Translations under genes and position numbers: made by a program | The notes under the pieces: generated by a model | Told to the model about the DNA's origin: nothing | What the model saw: the letters and a program-made list of their open reading frames with translations, nothing else | Database searches by the model: none | Shown here: one piece after another, positions 14,975 through 22,399 of the stretch | Layout: each line of letters opens with the position of its first letter | Position numbering within the stretch: the stretch's first letter is position 1 | Assembly: GCA_021151685.1 (NCBI GenBank) | Contig: JAGKWS010000106.1 | Span: forward strand, 1 to 25,835 | Direction of reading: 5' to 3' | Length of the DNA stretch: 25,835 nt | Source: Chitinophagaceae bacterium | GTDB lineage: Bacteria > Bacteroidota > Bacteroidia > Chitinophagales > Chitinophagaceae

Positions 14975-15523
14975 ATGCAACCCAAACATCGTCTCCTTAT
15001 TCGTTGCGCTGCATTTGCAGGCATTCTGGCATTATCTGTTGTGGCTATGCGTAGCAACATCACTTATATGCGTCGTAGCCCCGGCATGGTACAAACTACC
15101 GTATCGGATGAAAAAACGCTATTCAAAACCATTGTAGCCAGCAACCCCGATACAGGGCTTATAGGGTTCGAGCTGCATAAGCGGTATATCAGGTCGGCAT
15201 CGGCTACCGAAACACAGTACAATGTGGTGATGCACAGTCTGGACCCCAATACCGACAAGTACAAGGAGTATTGTGTAGACATCATAGCAGATTTGCGCAA
15301 TGCGGCTGGCAATGGCAACGTGAAAATCAATGTATTCGACAGCTTTGAGGCATACACCTTTTATGCCGATACATTGGGTGCAGCACCAGACATCAATGGC
15401 TTACTGGCGCAACACCTTGTAGCCACATACGAAACAACCACACAAGATGATGACCGCTATTGCAGCCTTACCTTCTACCCATGGCAGGGCGGGGCACTGC
15501 ACGAGGTCGTTTCCTGCAACTAA
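14975..15523 (+). CDS. Hypothetical membrane-anchored or exported protein
   Basis: I do not recognise a family. The 182-residue protein starts with a basic end and one hydrophobic segment (residues about 8-25, RCAAFAGILALSVVAM) that could be an uncleaved anchor or a signal peptide. The rest is soluble, mixed alpha/beta, and has two late cysteines plus one mid-chain. Strand-rich stretches include TQYNVVMHSL and NVKINVFDSF. The -7 box just upstream and ordinary codon use support a real gene. It is convergent with the PLD-family gene, with only six bases between the stop codons and no hairpin in that gap. The predicted location is the periplasmic side of the inner membrane or beyond. Confidence 0.7.
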   Translation: MQPKHRLLIRCAAFAGILALSVVAMRSNITYMRRSPGMVQTTVSDEKTLFKTIVASNPDTGLIGFELHKRYIRSASATETQYNVVMHSLDPNTDKYKEYCVDIIADLRNAAGNGNVKINVFDSFEAYTFYADTLGAAPDINGLLAQHLVATYETTTQDDDRYCSLTFYPWQGGALHEVVSCN

Positions 15524-15529
15524 TGTTTG

Positions 15530-18500
15530 TTATAGCTGCACCAGTTTTTGAACGGCTGTTGCTTCACCAGCACTCATGCGTACTATATATACGCCTGCCG
15601 GCAAATGTGGCAACGGCAATAGATGTGTACCTGCGGTTTGGCTGGTGGCAGACAGAATGGTGTGTACCAAACGGCCTGCCATATCGTATATAGCTGCACT
15701 AACACTGGTGCCTACCGGCAAATGATACTGTAGCGTGCTGTTGCCTGCCGCAGGGTTGGGCCAAAGGGTCATACTACTCTCAAGGCTATGCACATTGCCA
15801 ACCTCGGTAACACTGCGTGTAGTAAACAGCGAAGACCCATTGAATGCGCTGTTACCCGCCGGGCATACGGTTTGCACCTGAAACTCATAATCGGTATTAG
15901 CGGTAAGGCCACTCACTGCCACCATATTGGTGGTGGCTACGGTATACGTCCATATGGGTGTGCCGGTTTTGTGGTAGCGTACATTGTAGCTGGTGGCACC
16001 GGGTACGGCAGCCCAGCGCAGCACGGCCGTGGTAGCCGTAATGGTAGTGGCCGGTGGCGTAGCAAATGCCGCTATAGCACAGGTTGGTGCTGCTGGCAAC
16101 AATGTGGTAAAGGCCACTGCACTACTGTACCCGCTGGTGCCCGATGCACATAATACCTGTATGCGCACCTCGTAGGTAGTGCCGGGGGCGAGACTGGTGA
16201 GTATGGCCGGAATAGCAGTGACGGTAGTGGTGACCCATGTGCCGGCACCCGATATGCGGTACTGCAACTCATAGCCCGTGGCACCGGCTACGGCACCCCA
16301 CATTATCTGTGCGGCATCGGTATCGGTAATGGGTACGCTGAGGCCCGATGGAATGGTGCAGGGTGGTGCCAGTGTGGTAAATGTGGTACTACTGCTGTAT
16401 ACCCCTGCCCCTGCGGCACAGACGGCCTGCACGGCATATTGGTAAGTGGTGGCGGGTGTAAGGCTGGTTATGGTAAGGCTGTTGGTGGTAGTAGTGGTGG
16501 TTATCCATGCGCCGGACGATGGGCGGTATTGCACATTGTAGCTTACCGCACCCGGCATGCTTGCCCAGTTCAGGATGGCGGTACTGGTACCTATGGCTGT
16601 TGCCGGCAATATAGCGGGTGTACCACAGGCCACACTGCTGCATGGCGGTATAGGGGTAAGTGTACCGCCAAGGTCGGTATAGTTGGCATGAAAAGACTGA
16701 TAATAGATGTTGGCAATGGTATCGCTGTGTATGATGAGGGTATTTTCATCGTTTTTGGTATCGGCCGAATTGGTCCAGTTGTGAGAGCCGGTTAGTACCA
16801 ATGGGTCAGAGCAGGTGTTAGATGGGTCTGCAATCATCATCTTGTTATGATAAATGACGCTGCCGGTTTGTGTCTTCAACAAGCTGCCCAACCCTGCCGT
16901 AAGTATAGGGTATGCAGCCGAGCCAATGGTACTATTCTCGTCTACAATAACGGGGGCATATACCCCGGCAGTGTGCCGCGATACGATGGCCGATGCATCG
17001 GACGACATGGTGAAGGTGTACATGCCTACATACAGGTCGGTATTGGCCGAATTGATGGCGGCCTGTATGTGCATATCGGTATGGTCGCAGGGGCTAAAGT
17101 AGAGCTCTACCGTTTTGCCGCCTATATGAAAAATGTGCGCCCCGCCATCGGTTTTGTTAGGGCCAAATTTCGACAACGCCAGATTGGGGTAGCTGCCCGA
17201 ACCGCCCCACATCATATTGAAGTGGTTTTCGTAGGCATGGGCCAGTGCCGAGTCTTGTATGAAGATGGTATTGTTATAATCGCTGTTGAACTGATTTACC
17301 CCCCATACCGTAGAGCCGGTAGATACCACGGCATCATTAGGGTCGGCCGATTGGGCATCTATAATCACCACCTTGTTGTGCATCAATCCGTAGGCACTGG
17401 TAGTGGGGCTGGCAAGAGTGTGTACAGCGGTATCCAGCAGGGCAAGGCCTGTGTTCGATTCATGTCCGTCATATATCCACCGTACCCGCACGCCACGGGC
17501 TATGCAATTGTTGATGGCAGTGGCTATGTTGCTGTAGCCGGCACTCTGGTTGTAGTTGTATTGGGCTATGTCTACCGTATATTTTGCCCGGTTCAGATAG
17601 GCTATCAGGGTATCGGCCATGGCATTGTGCAGGTATACCGCATTTTCGCCGGTTGAGACGGCTGTGTTTACCGGCCTGTTGAAATACACTGCCATTTTGC
17701 CGCTCGATGCCGAGCCCACACCTGCCGTAGCGGTTGTGAAGAACGATGTAGCACTCAGGCCGCTGGTGCCACTGCCACATACCGTTTCTACCGCACACTC
17801 GTACACGGTTGCCGGGCTCAGGCTACTGAGTACTATGCTGGTGCCGGCACTGCCAGATATGCTCCATGTAGTGCTGCCGGTGGGCCGGTAATACACATTG
17901 TAACTGAGCGCACCGGGTATGGCCGTCCAGCCAAGCGTAGCACTGCTTGCCGTGGTGATAGTGGCCGAAATGCCCGGAGGAGCGGCGCAGGCAGGTGCTG
18001 TAGCAACAGTACCCGCTATGGCGAGGTTTTGTAACTGGAGTGTACCACTGGCACTGCCTGCATTATACCCATATACCCGTACCCGTAGCTGCAACGGTGC
18101 AGGCACCGATATGGTGGTGGCCCAACTGCCACTTGCAGTAGCCCCACAAGTGCCATTGTTAGGCAATAGATCGGTGCCCTGATCTATCCATGTGCTGCCG
18201 CCATTGGTGCTGTACGCCAGGCGCACATTGGCCGGGCCCGAGCCAGACCTGCGCAAGTCTACATTAATACCTGAAACAACCAACGAAAAGCCCGCATCTG
18301 GTGTAACAACCACCTCAACAGCAGGAAGCCCGGTGTTGAAGATAGTAGCCGTAGTAAATGCCGAAACGGTATAACCGGTGCCACAGGGTGCGCCGGGAGT
18401 AGCAGCTCCGTTTACACGGGCCAGAGGCGTGGCAGTAGCGTTGGTGGCTACCGTAGACAGGCTGCCATCTGGTGCGGTGGTATAGGTGGCCAACTGCCCC

Positions 18501-18574
18501 AATGCCGGTAGGCTCATCAGTACTATTGCCTGTAGCAGCAGGCACTTCCACACGGTTACGATATTGGTCTTCAT
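15530..18574 (-). CDS. T9SS type A cargo: phospholipase D-superfamily protein with fibronectin III domains
   Basis: This 1014-residue exported protein has, in order, a signal peptide (MKTNIVTVWKCLLLQAIVLM...), a beta-rich N-terminal domain (about 28-190), one fibronectin III domain (about 195-280), a two-motif phospholipase D core (about 293-640), three more fibronectin III domains (about 648-925) and a T9SS type A sorting domain (MTLWPNPAAGNSTLQY to the end). Both HxK(x)4D motifs are intact: MHNKVVIID near residue 400 and YHNKMMIAD near 577, the latter followed by GSHNWTNSADTKNDE. The superfamily includes phospholipases and nucleases such as Nuc/BfiI-like endonucleases. The single-strand-like Q-x-N context (AQYNYN) and the small core favour the nuclease-like subgroup, but the substrate cannot be settled by reading. 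TTG at 18604 is a possible upstream start; the ATG at 18574 fits the signal peptide. The gene follows vsr by 48 bases. Confidence 0.9.
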   Translation of the reverse strand: MKTNIVTVWKCLLLQAIVLMSLPALGQLATYTTAPDGSLSTVATNATATPLARVNGAATPGAPCGTGYTVSAFTTATIFNTGLPAVEVVVTPDAGFSLVVSGINVDLRRSGSGPANVRLAYSTNGGSTWIDQGTDLLPNNGTCGATASGSWATTISVPAPLQLRVRVYGYNAGSASGTLQLQNLAIAGTVATAPACAAPPGISATITTASSATLGWTAIPGALSYNVYYRPTGSTTWSISGSAGTSIVLSSLSPATVYECAVETVCGSGTSGLSATSFFTTATAGVGSASSGKMAVYFNRPVNTAVSTGENAVYLHNAMADTLIAYLNRAKYTVDIAQYNYNQSAGYSNIATAINNCIARGVRVRWIYDGHESNTGLALLDTAVHTLASPTTSAYGLMHNKVVIIDAQSADPNDAVVSTGSTVWGVNQFNSDYNNTIFIQDSALAHAYENHFNMMWGGSGSYPNLALSKFGPNKTDGGAHIFHIGGKTVELYFSPCDHTDMHIQAAINSANTDLYVGMYTFTMSSDASAIVSRHTAGVYAPVIVDENSTIGSAAYPILTAGLGSLLKTQTGSVIYHNKMMIADPSNTCSDPLVLTGSHNWTNSADTKNDENTLIIHSDTIANIYYQSFHANYTDLGGTLTPIPPCSSVACGTPAILPATAIGTSTAILNWASMPGAVSYNVQYRPSSGAWITTTTTTNSLTITSLTPATTYQYAVQAVCAAGAGVYSSSTTFTTLAPPCTIPSGLSVPITDTDAAQIMWGAVAGATGYELQYRISGAGTWVTTTVTAIPAILTSLAPGTTYEVRIQVLCASGTSGYSSAVAFTTLLPAAPTCAIAAFATPPATTITATTAVLRWAAVPGATSYNVRYHKTGTPIWTYTVATTNMVAVSGLTANTDYEFQVQTVCPAGNSAFNGSSLFTTRSVTEVGNVHSLESSMTLWPNPAAGNSTLQYHLPVGTSVSAAIYDMAGRLVHTILSATSQTAGTHLLPLPHLPAGVYIVRMSAGEATAVQKLVQL

Positions 18575-18622
18575 TGGTTGGATGTAAATGTGCAAACCAA
18601 CCAACTTATTGCAACCTTATTA

Positions 18623-19069
18623 TTAATTCTGCGTCAAATTTGCGCTATTGCGTAGGGCTTGTAGCTGTGTGGTTAGCCGGGCCAGTGTATCTGCCACCGT
18701 GGTTGGCTTCAACTCACACTCCCACAGGGTTATTACCCGCCAACCATCATTTTGCAATGCCGCAGTAGTTGCTATGTCGTGTGCCTTGTTACCTCCTATC
18801 TTGTTCAGCCACCAGTCGGTGCGGGTCTTGGGTACCACATAGTACTTACAACCCTCATGCCCGTGCCAAAAGCAGCCATGTACCATAACTACTGTACGCA
18901 GGCGGGGCAAGACAATATCGGGCTTGCCGGGCAGGTCTTTGGCATGCAATCTATACCGGAACCCGTGGGCATGCAGATGCCTGCGCACCAACATTTCGGG
19001 TTTGGTGTTGCCGTTCTTTACACGGCTCATGTTGTAGCTCCTTACTTCCGTGCTGTGTACGTCGGCCAT
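18623..19069 (-). CDS. vsr: Very short patch repair endonuclease Vsr
   Basis: The 148-residue protein matches the Vsr family, which nicks 5' of the T in T:G mismatches left by deamination of 5-methylcytosine. The family start MADVHSTEVRSYNMSRVKNGNTKPE, with its invariant NTKPE, fits the ATG at 19069. Then come RRHLHAHGFRYRLHAKDLPG, the catalytic GKPDIVLP with the conserved aspartate, VVMVHGCFWHGHEGC with the catalytic histidine and the zinc-type C/H residues, and a late WRVITLWECEL. Everything expected for an active enzyme is present. Vsr genes usually sit beside a cytosine-5 methyltransferase, but none is in this window. It lies 21 bases downstream of the ferritin-like gene on the same strand, so both are probably on one transcript. 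Confidence 0.95.
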   Translation of the reverse strand: MADVHSTEVRSYNMSRVKNGNTKPEMLVRRHLHAHGFRYRLHAKDLPGKPDIVLPRLRTVVMVHGCFWHGHEGCKYYVVPKTRTDWWLNKIGGNKAHDIATTAALQNDGWRVITLWECELKPTTVADTLARLTTQLQALRNSANLTQN

Positions 19070-19090
19070 AGGTAGCGTATGAGGTGGTGT

Positions 19091-19723
19091 TTATGCTGTT
19101 GCGGTAGCCAGCTTTCGGTCTATTGCCTGTATCCATGTAGTAAACAGGGCATCCTCTATTTTGCACACATCGGCGGCTATCTTTTCCCATTCGGGGTGAA
19201 ATTCTACCAGCATTTTCTGCATCTCTTCCAAATGGCCTTCCTCCTCGGCAATGATGGTTTTTACGCTCACCTTGCTCTTGTGTTTTGTGAGGGCCGCCTG
19301 ATAAATGCCATACAGCATATCGGCACGTACCTCTATAGAATAGGTAACCAGCAGGTAGGCAGCATGCTTCAGTTCACGGCCGGTAAGGTCCATGGTATCT
19401 TTCAGGTAGCGGCAGGTTTCTATATCCAACCGGTTCAGGTATTGTTGGCTTTCTACAGGTGCCAGCATCCATGGTGCAGTATAATCGGGGCATTCGTCCG
19501 ACTCTAATTTGCCGATAAGCTTTTTCAGGTAGTAGGCATGGCGTGCCTCTTCGGCCGCATGTTTCAGTACTATAATACCTGTGCGTATAGGGTCTTCGTA
19601 TTTCGAAATCTTGCGTGCGCCCGTATTTTCCATCATAGACAGGCTGTTGAGCCAACGTGCATGCGTTGGGGCATCCTGTACTATTTTATCGGTTACGTCG
19701 GCAAGCAGGGTGTGTAAATCCAT
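19091..19723 (-). CDS. Ferritin-like diiron-carboxylate protein
   Basis: The 210-residue all-helical protein has a four-helix-bundle diiron pattern: E32 in the first long helix, E59 and H62 in AAEEARHAYYLKKL, E131 in VTYSIEVRADML, and E161 and H164 in IAEEEGHLEEM. The E, ExxH, E, ExxH spacing is that of ferritin-like oxidases/hydroxylases; MiaE-type tRNA hydroxylases share it, but I cannot assign the subfamily. It has no signal peptide, so it is cytoplasmic. The frame opens with TTG at 19732; the ATG at 19723 is preferred because a perfect -7 box would otherwise overlap the coding sequence. It is the first gene of a probable operon with vsr, which raises a possible role in oxidative-damage defence or nucleic-acid modification; that link is only inferred. 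Confidence 0.75.
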   Translation of the reverse strand: MDLHTLLADVTDKIVQDAPTHARWLNSLSMMENTGARKISKYEDPIRTGIIVLKHAAEEARHAYYLKKLIGKLESDECPDYTAPWMLAPVESQQYLNRLDIETCRYLKDTMDLTGRELKHAAYLLVTYSIEVRADMLYGIYQAALTKHKSKVSVKTIIAEEEGHLEEMQKMLVEFHPEWEKIAADVCKIEDALFTTWIQAIDRKLATATA

Positions 19724-19729
19724 CGGGTG

Positions 19730-19737
19730 CAAATTTA
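19730..19737 (-). promoter_or_regulatory. -7 box (TAAATTTG on minus strand) of the ferritin-like gene
   Basis: CAAATTTA on the plus strand reads TAAATTTG on the minus strand, a perfect TAnnTTTG match ending six bases before the ATG at 19723. As with glyS and the rhomboid-like gene, the transcript would begin at about the start codon. Confidence 0.5.
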
Positions 19738-19776
19738 GAGCCTGTTTAAGATTTATTGCTTGTATTTATTCTGAAA

Positions 19777-19862
19777 GTTGTTTTTGAGCGAAACGAGACA
19801 CATTTTGCAGCCATAGCTCTTCCTCTGGCGAAAAATGTAACGAAGTTGCAGCCAAAAACAAC
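19777..19862. repeat. Imperfect long inverted repeat between genes
   Basis: GTTGTTTTTG (19777-19786) is exactly complementary to CAAAAACAAC (19853-19862). Inside, ACATTTT (19800-19806) pairs with AAAATGT (19832-19838). Together they could fold an 86-base cruciform or RNA hairpin with internal loops. TTGCAGCCA also occurs twice within it as a direct repeat. It fills most of the 19724-19898 gap and could be a structured 3' end for the glycosidase-like gene or a remnant of a small inverted-repeat element. Confidence 0.45.
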
Positions 19863-19898
19863 CAGAAGAAAGGCAATGAATAGATCGTAAACCTGCTC

Positions 19899-21374
19899 TT
19901 ACAGTTTCACAGCATTGCCTGCTTCACTTTCGTTCCAAAGACGGTCTAAAGCAGTTACTACCCATGTGCCGGTACGTTGTTTGCCCTCGGGCAATTTATA
20001 ATTTGCCCCCTGTTGCAGCGATACAATTCTGTCGCTTCGGTCCAGATTCACTGTTTCGCCCGCAGGGAAATGGTACACTACGTATTTCAGAGCTTCCTTG
20101 TCGGGGTTGCGTACGTGCCATTCCAGTTGGTCGCCGGTGTGTTTCACGGTTGGTGCTGCCGGTGGTACATTGTCTATCCATGGCATAGCCGGTATTAGTG
20201 CCGGGTATTTGGCCGGGCCATTGCGCAGGCTATCCTTTACGGGGGCTTTTATCTTATCGAAGCAGGACGCACTATAGAACGAGTAGCCCGAGTTGGGGCA
20301 GCGGCTCTGTATGTCGCGTAGTTGCCACATCAGCTCGTCGGTGGTGGCCCATGGGCCACTTTTGGCAGTGGTCATACGGTACAGCCCCAAGCCATAGTAC
20401 ACATGGCGTTTGTAGCAATGCTCGTACCACCAGGGCTGCAATACCGAAAACGGTGCTGCCTTGTGGTTGTGCTCCCAATACAGTTGGGGCATCATATAGT
20501 CTACCCAGCCTTTTTGCAGCCACATCAGCACATCGGCATACAGGTCGTCATAGGTCGTTTGGCCACCACGGGTGTCCGACCCTTCGGGGTCTTTACTCTT
20601 GTTGCGCCACACACCAAACGGACTAATACCCAGCTTCATCCACGGTTTTTCGTTTTTGATGGTGGTATTCAGCAGCGTTATGAACCGGTTCACATTGTCT
20701 CTTCTCCAGTCTTCTTTGTCTTTTCCGTTTCCGTAGCGTGCATAACTTTTACCATCGCCAAATTGCTGGCCGGGTACCCGGTATGGGTAAAAGTAGTCGT
20801 CCAGATGCACGGCATCTACATCGTACCGTTTCACCACATCGTTGATTACATCTATTACATAGTCTCTGGCCTCGGGTATGCCGGGGTCTATGTACGACTT
20901 GCCGCCATAGTGTATAATCCAATCTTTGCGGGTATGGGTAATGTGGTCTTTGGGGTTGGGGTTCTTCTTGCTATCCATCAGTGCCCTGAAGGGGTTGAAC
21001 CATGCATGAAACTCCATATTGCGCTTATGGGTTTCCTCTATCATAAACGCCAATGGGTCGTAGAAAGGGAAAGGAGGTTCGCCCTGCCGGCCGGTAAGGT
21101 AGTGGCACCATGGTTCTTTTTTAGAGGGGTAGAGCGCATCGCTTACCGGGCGCACCTGCACTATTACGGCATTGCAGCCTACCGATTGCAGCATATCCAA
21201 CTGGCGCACAAACTGCTGTTGCTGTTCTACGGCTGCAAGGCCGGGCTTAGATGGCCAATCTATATTGGCCACTGTGGCTATCCACGCCCCTCTGAACTCT
21301 CTTTTAACAGGCTGTGCCTTCAATACACCAACAACCGGCAATAATGCCAGTAACAAACTCAGTAAACGCCCCAT
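19899..21374 (-). CDS. GHL10/DUF187-family glycoside hydrolase-like exported protein
   Basis: The 491-residue protein has a signal peptide (MGRLLSLLLALLPVVGVLKAQ) and a TIM-barrel glycosyl-hydrolase-like 10 domain of the DUF187 (FenI/YngK) type. Landmarks: REFRGAWIATVANIDWPSKP, the barrel strand GCNAVIVQVRPVSDALYPS, EFHAWFNPFRAL, SYIDPGIPEARDYVID, the acidic strand VDAVHLDDYFYPY, KLGISPFGVWRNKSKDPEGS and VDYMMPQLYWEH. From about residue 390 a fibronectin-like C-terminal domain follows. Related proteins act on peptidoglycan or other glycans, and several are described as lipoproteins. Here no lipobox cysteine is seen at the signal-peptide end, so it is more likely periplasmic or secreted. The exact substrate is unknown. 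The upstream minus strand has TAATTTTA (21409-21416), a 7/8 -7 box. Confidence 0.93.
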   Translation of the reverse strand: MGRLLSLLLALLPVVGVLKAQPVKREFRGAWIATVANIDWPSKPGLAAVEQQQQFVRQLDMLQSVGCNAVIVQVRPVSDALYPSKKEPWCHYLTGRQGEPPFPFYDPLAFMIEETHKRNMEFHAWFNPFRALMDSKKNPNPKDHITHTRKDWIIHYGGKSYIDPGIPEARDYVIDVINDVVKRYDVDAVHLDDYFYPYRVPGQQFGDGKSYARYGNGKDKEDWRRDNVNRFITLLNTTIKNEKPWMKLGISPFGVWRNKSKDPEGSDTRGGQTTYDDLYADVLMWLQKGWVDYMMPQLYWEHNHKAAPFSVLQPWWYEHCYKRHVYYGLGLYRMTTAKSGPWATTDELMWQLRDIQSRCPNSGYSFYSASCFDKIKAPVKDSLRNGPAKYPALIPAMPWIDNVPPAAPTVKHTGDQLEWHVRNPDKEALKYVVYHFPAGETVNLDRSDRIVSLQQGANYKLPEGKQRTGTWVVTALDRLWNESEAGNAVKL

Positions 21375-21493
21375 GATGCAGCAGAAAAATTGCAGGTAGT
21401 TAAAAAGGTAAAATTACCGTTTTAACCACAATATGCAATTTGGTTGTTAAGAAGAATGACAATAAATCGGTTTGTACAAAGCCAACCAGAAAC

Positions 21494-21532
21494 AAAAACA
21501 AAAAAAGCGCATCCCGTTTTGGAATGCGCTTT
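21494..21532 (-). terminator. Intrinsic terminator of the secreted endonuclease gene
   Basis: AAAGCGCAT (21504-21512) pairs with ATGCGCTTT (21524-21532) across an 11-base loop that includes a CC/GG extension with one bulge. The A-rich stretch 21494-21506 becomes a U-tract on the minus strand. It lies 24 bases past the stop of the endonuclease gene at 21557. Confidence 0.85.
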
Positions 21533-21556
21533 CAATATATTGCTGATAATCAGTAA

Positions 21557-22273
21557 TTAGTTGTTGGGGGTAGCTGTTACGTAGCTGGCAGAGATAACGC
21601 CATTTACAAAACGTACACCAGCCAGAGACTCAATGGTGTTGATGTCTACCTTGTGGTTGGCCAGATTGTCTTTGGCATTGAATGGCTCTATGTTGTGGAA
21701 CTGGTAGCACAGGTATTCATCGGTGCTGGGTATGTATATCACCTTCCAGCACCATTCTGGTACTATTACGTTGTGTGCGGCACCTATCACCCAGTTACGG
21801 CCTACAGTACCGGCAAATACTTTTACCTTTTTGTACTTCTTGGCCTTTAGCATCTCTTTTTCGTGCAGTTTTTCCCACAACGATTTGTAGAGATTTGCCG
21901 GCATGGGCATAATGTTGGTAAAGAAATAGCTTTCCTTGTAAGCGTCTTTGTCGCAGTTGTTTTCGTTAGGGGCCATCATATGCGCCTGATCGAACAGGGC
22001 ATTGCCATAGTCGCCTACCAGATTGGTTACTTCGGGCAGCTGTGGGTCTTCTGCCAGCCTGATGTTGTGGTCTCCTTTCAGCTTAGAGCAGTTGAACATG
22101 TCTGGTGTAAGAGAGTATACCACCAATACAGGTATGTGCTGCGACTTAGAGAAATAAGATGTATAGTTGAGGTTCCTCACCTTTACTATGTCCTGGCCAA
22201 AGCTGTTGAAACTCAACGCTACCAACAACACCGTTAAAAGTTTAGATATACTGGTAAAACCTATTTTTTGCAT
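21557..22273 (-). CDS. Exported DNA/RNA non-specific endonuclease (NUC1 family), variant active site
   Basis: The 238-residue protein has a signal peptide (ISKLLTVLLVALSFNSFGQ). Its core resembles the NUC1/EndoG-type beta-beta-alpha-metal endonucleases. The canonical DRGH motif is DQAH (residues 95-98, in LFDQAHMMAP), so the general-base histidine 98 remains while R and G are replaced. The metal-binding asparagine region reads FFTNIMPMPANLYKSLWEKLHE (N120, N127, E138), close to the family TNxxPQ...N...W..LE with a methionine for glutamine. VPEWCWKVIY matches the family VPxxxxKVI strand. It is probably a periplasmic or secreted nuclease, perhaps of altered activity; loss of activity is possible. 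Upstream at 22296-22303 is a perfect -7 box; the gene has its own terminator and is probably monocistronic. Confidence 0.8.
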   Translation of the reverse strand: MQKIGFTSISKLLTVLLVALSFNSFGQDIVKVRNLNYTSYFSKSQHIPVLVVYSLTPDMFNCSKLKGDHNIRLAEDPQLPEVTNLVGDYGNALFDQAHMMAPNENNCDKDAYKESYFFTNIMPMPANLYKSLWEKLHEKEMLKAKKYKKVKVFAGTVGRNWVIGAAHNVIVPEWCWKVIYIPSTDEYLCYQFHNIEPFNAKDNLANHKVDINTIESLAGVRFVNGVISASYVTATPNN

Positions 22274-22295
22274 ATGTGCCTTTTGTACAAGTTAG

Positions 22296-22303
22296 CAAAT
22301 TTA
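22296..22303 (-). promoter_or_regulatory. -7 box (TAAATTTG on minus strand) of the endonuclease gene
   Basis: CAAATTTA on the plus strand reads TAAATTTG on the minus strand, 22 bases from the ATG at 22273. The predicted leader is about 15 bases. No CAAA (-33 on the minus strand) stands at the usual distance. Confidence 0.45.
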
Positions 22304-22399
22304 CAAGAATTAGCTTGTTCAGCGATAAAAATATAACATTCACTGCATTTTTTATAATAACCCCGGCATTTTTGCAACATTAATATTTTGCTGCGCTTG

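Noticed and set aside
14127..15137. A 336-codon plus-strand frame across the fadN N-terminal part
   Set aside because: It is antisense to recognisable FadN sequence and runs into the promoter and start of the 14975 gene; no protein-like features were seen.
16380..16660. Threonine-rich low-complexity stretch in the PLD-family protein as a possible DNA repeat
   Set aside because: The repeated ACN codons are within a fibronectin III strand (TTTTTTNSLTITSL) and are not an iterated DNA unit.
16847..17656. A 269-codon plus-strand frame opposite the PLD-family gene
   Set aside because: It is a shadow of codon bias in a gene whose HKD motifs are on the other strand.
20322..21344. A 340-codon plus-strand frame opposite the GHL10-like gene
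   Set aside because: The minus strand encodes a clear family protein here, and the plus-strand translation shows no domain or signal.
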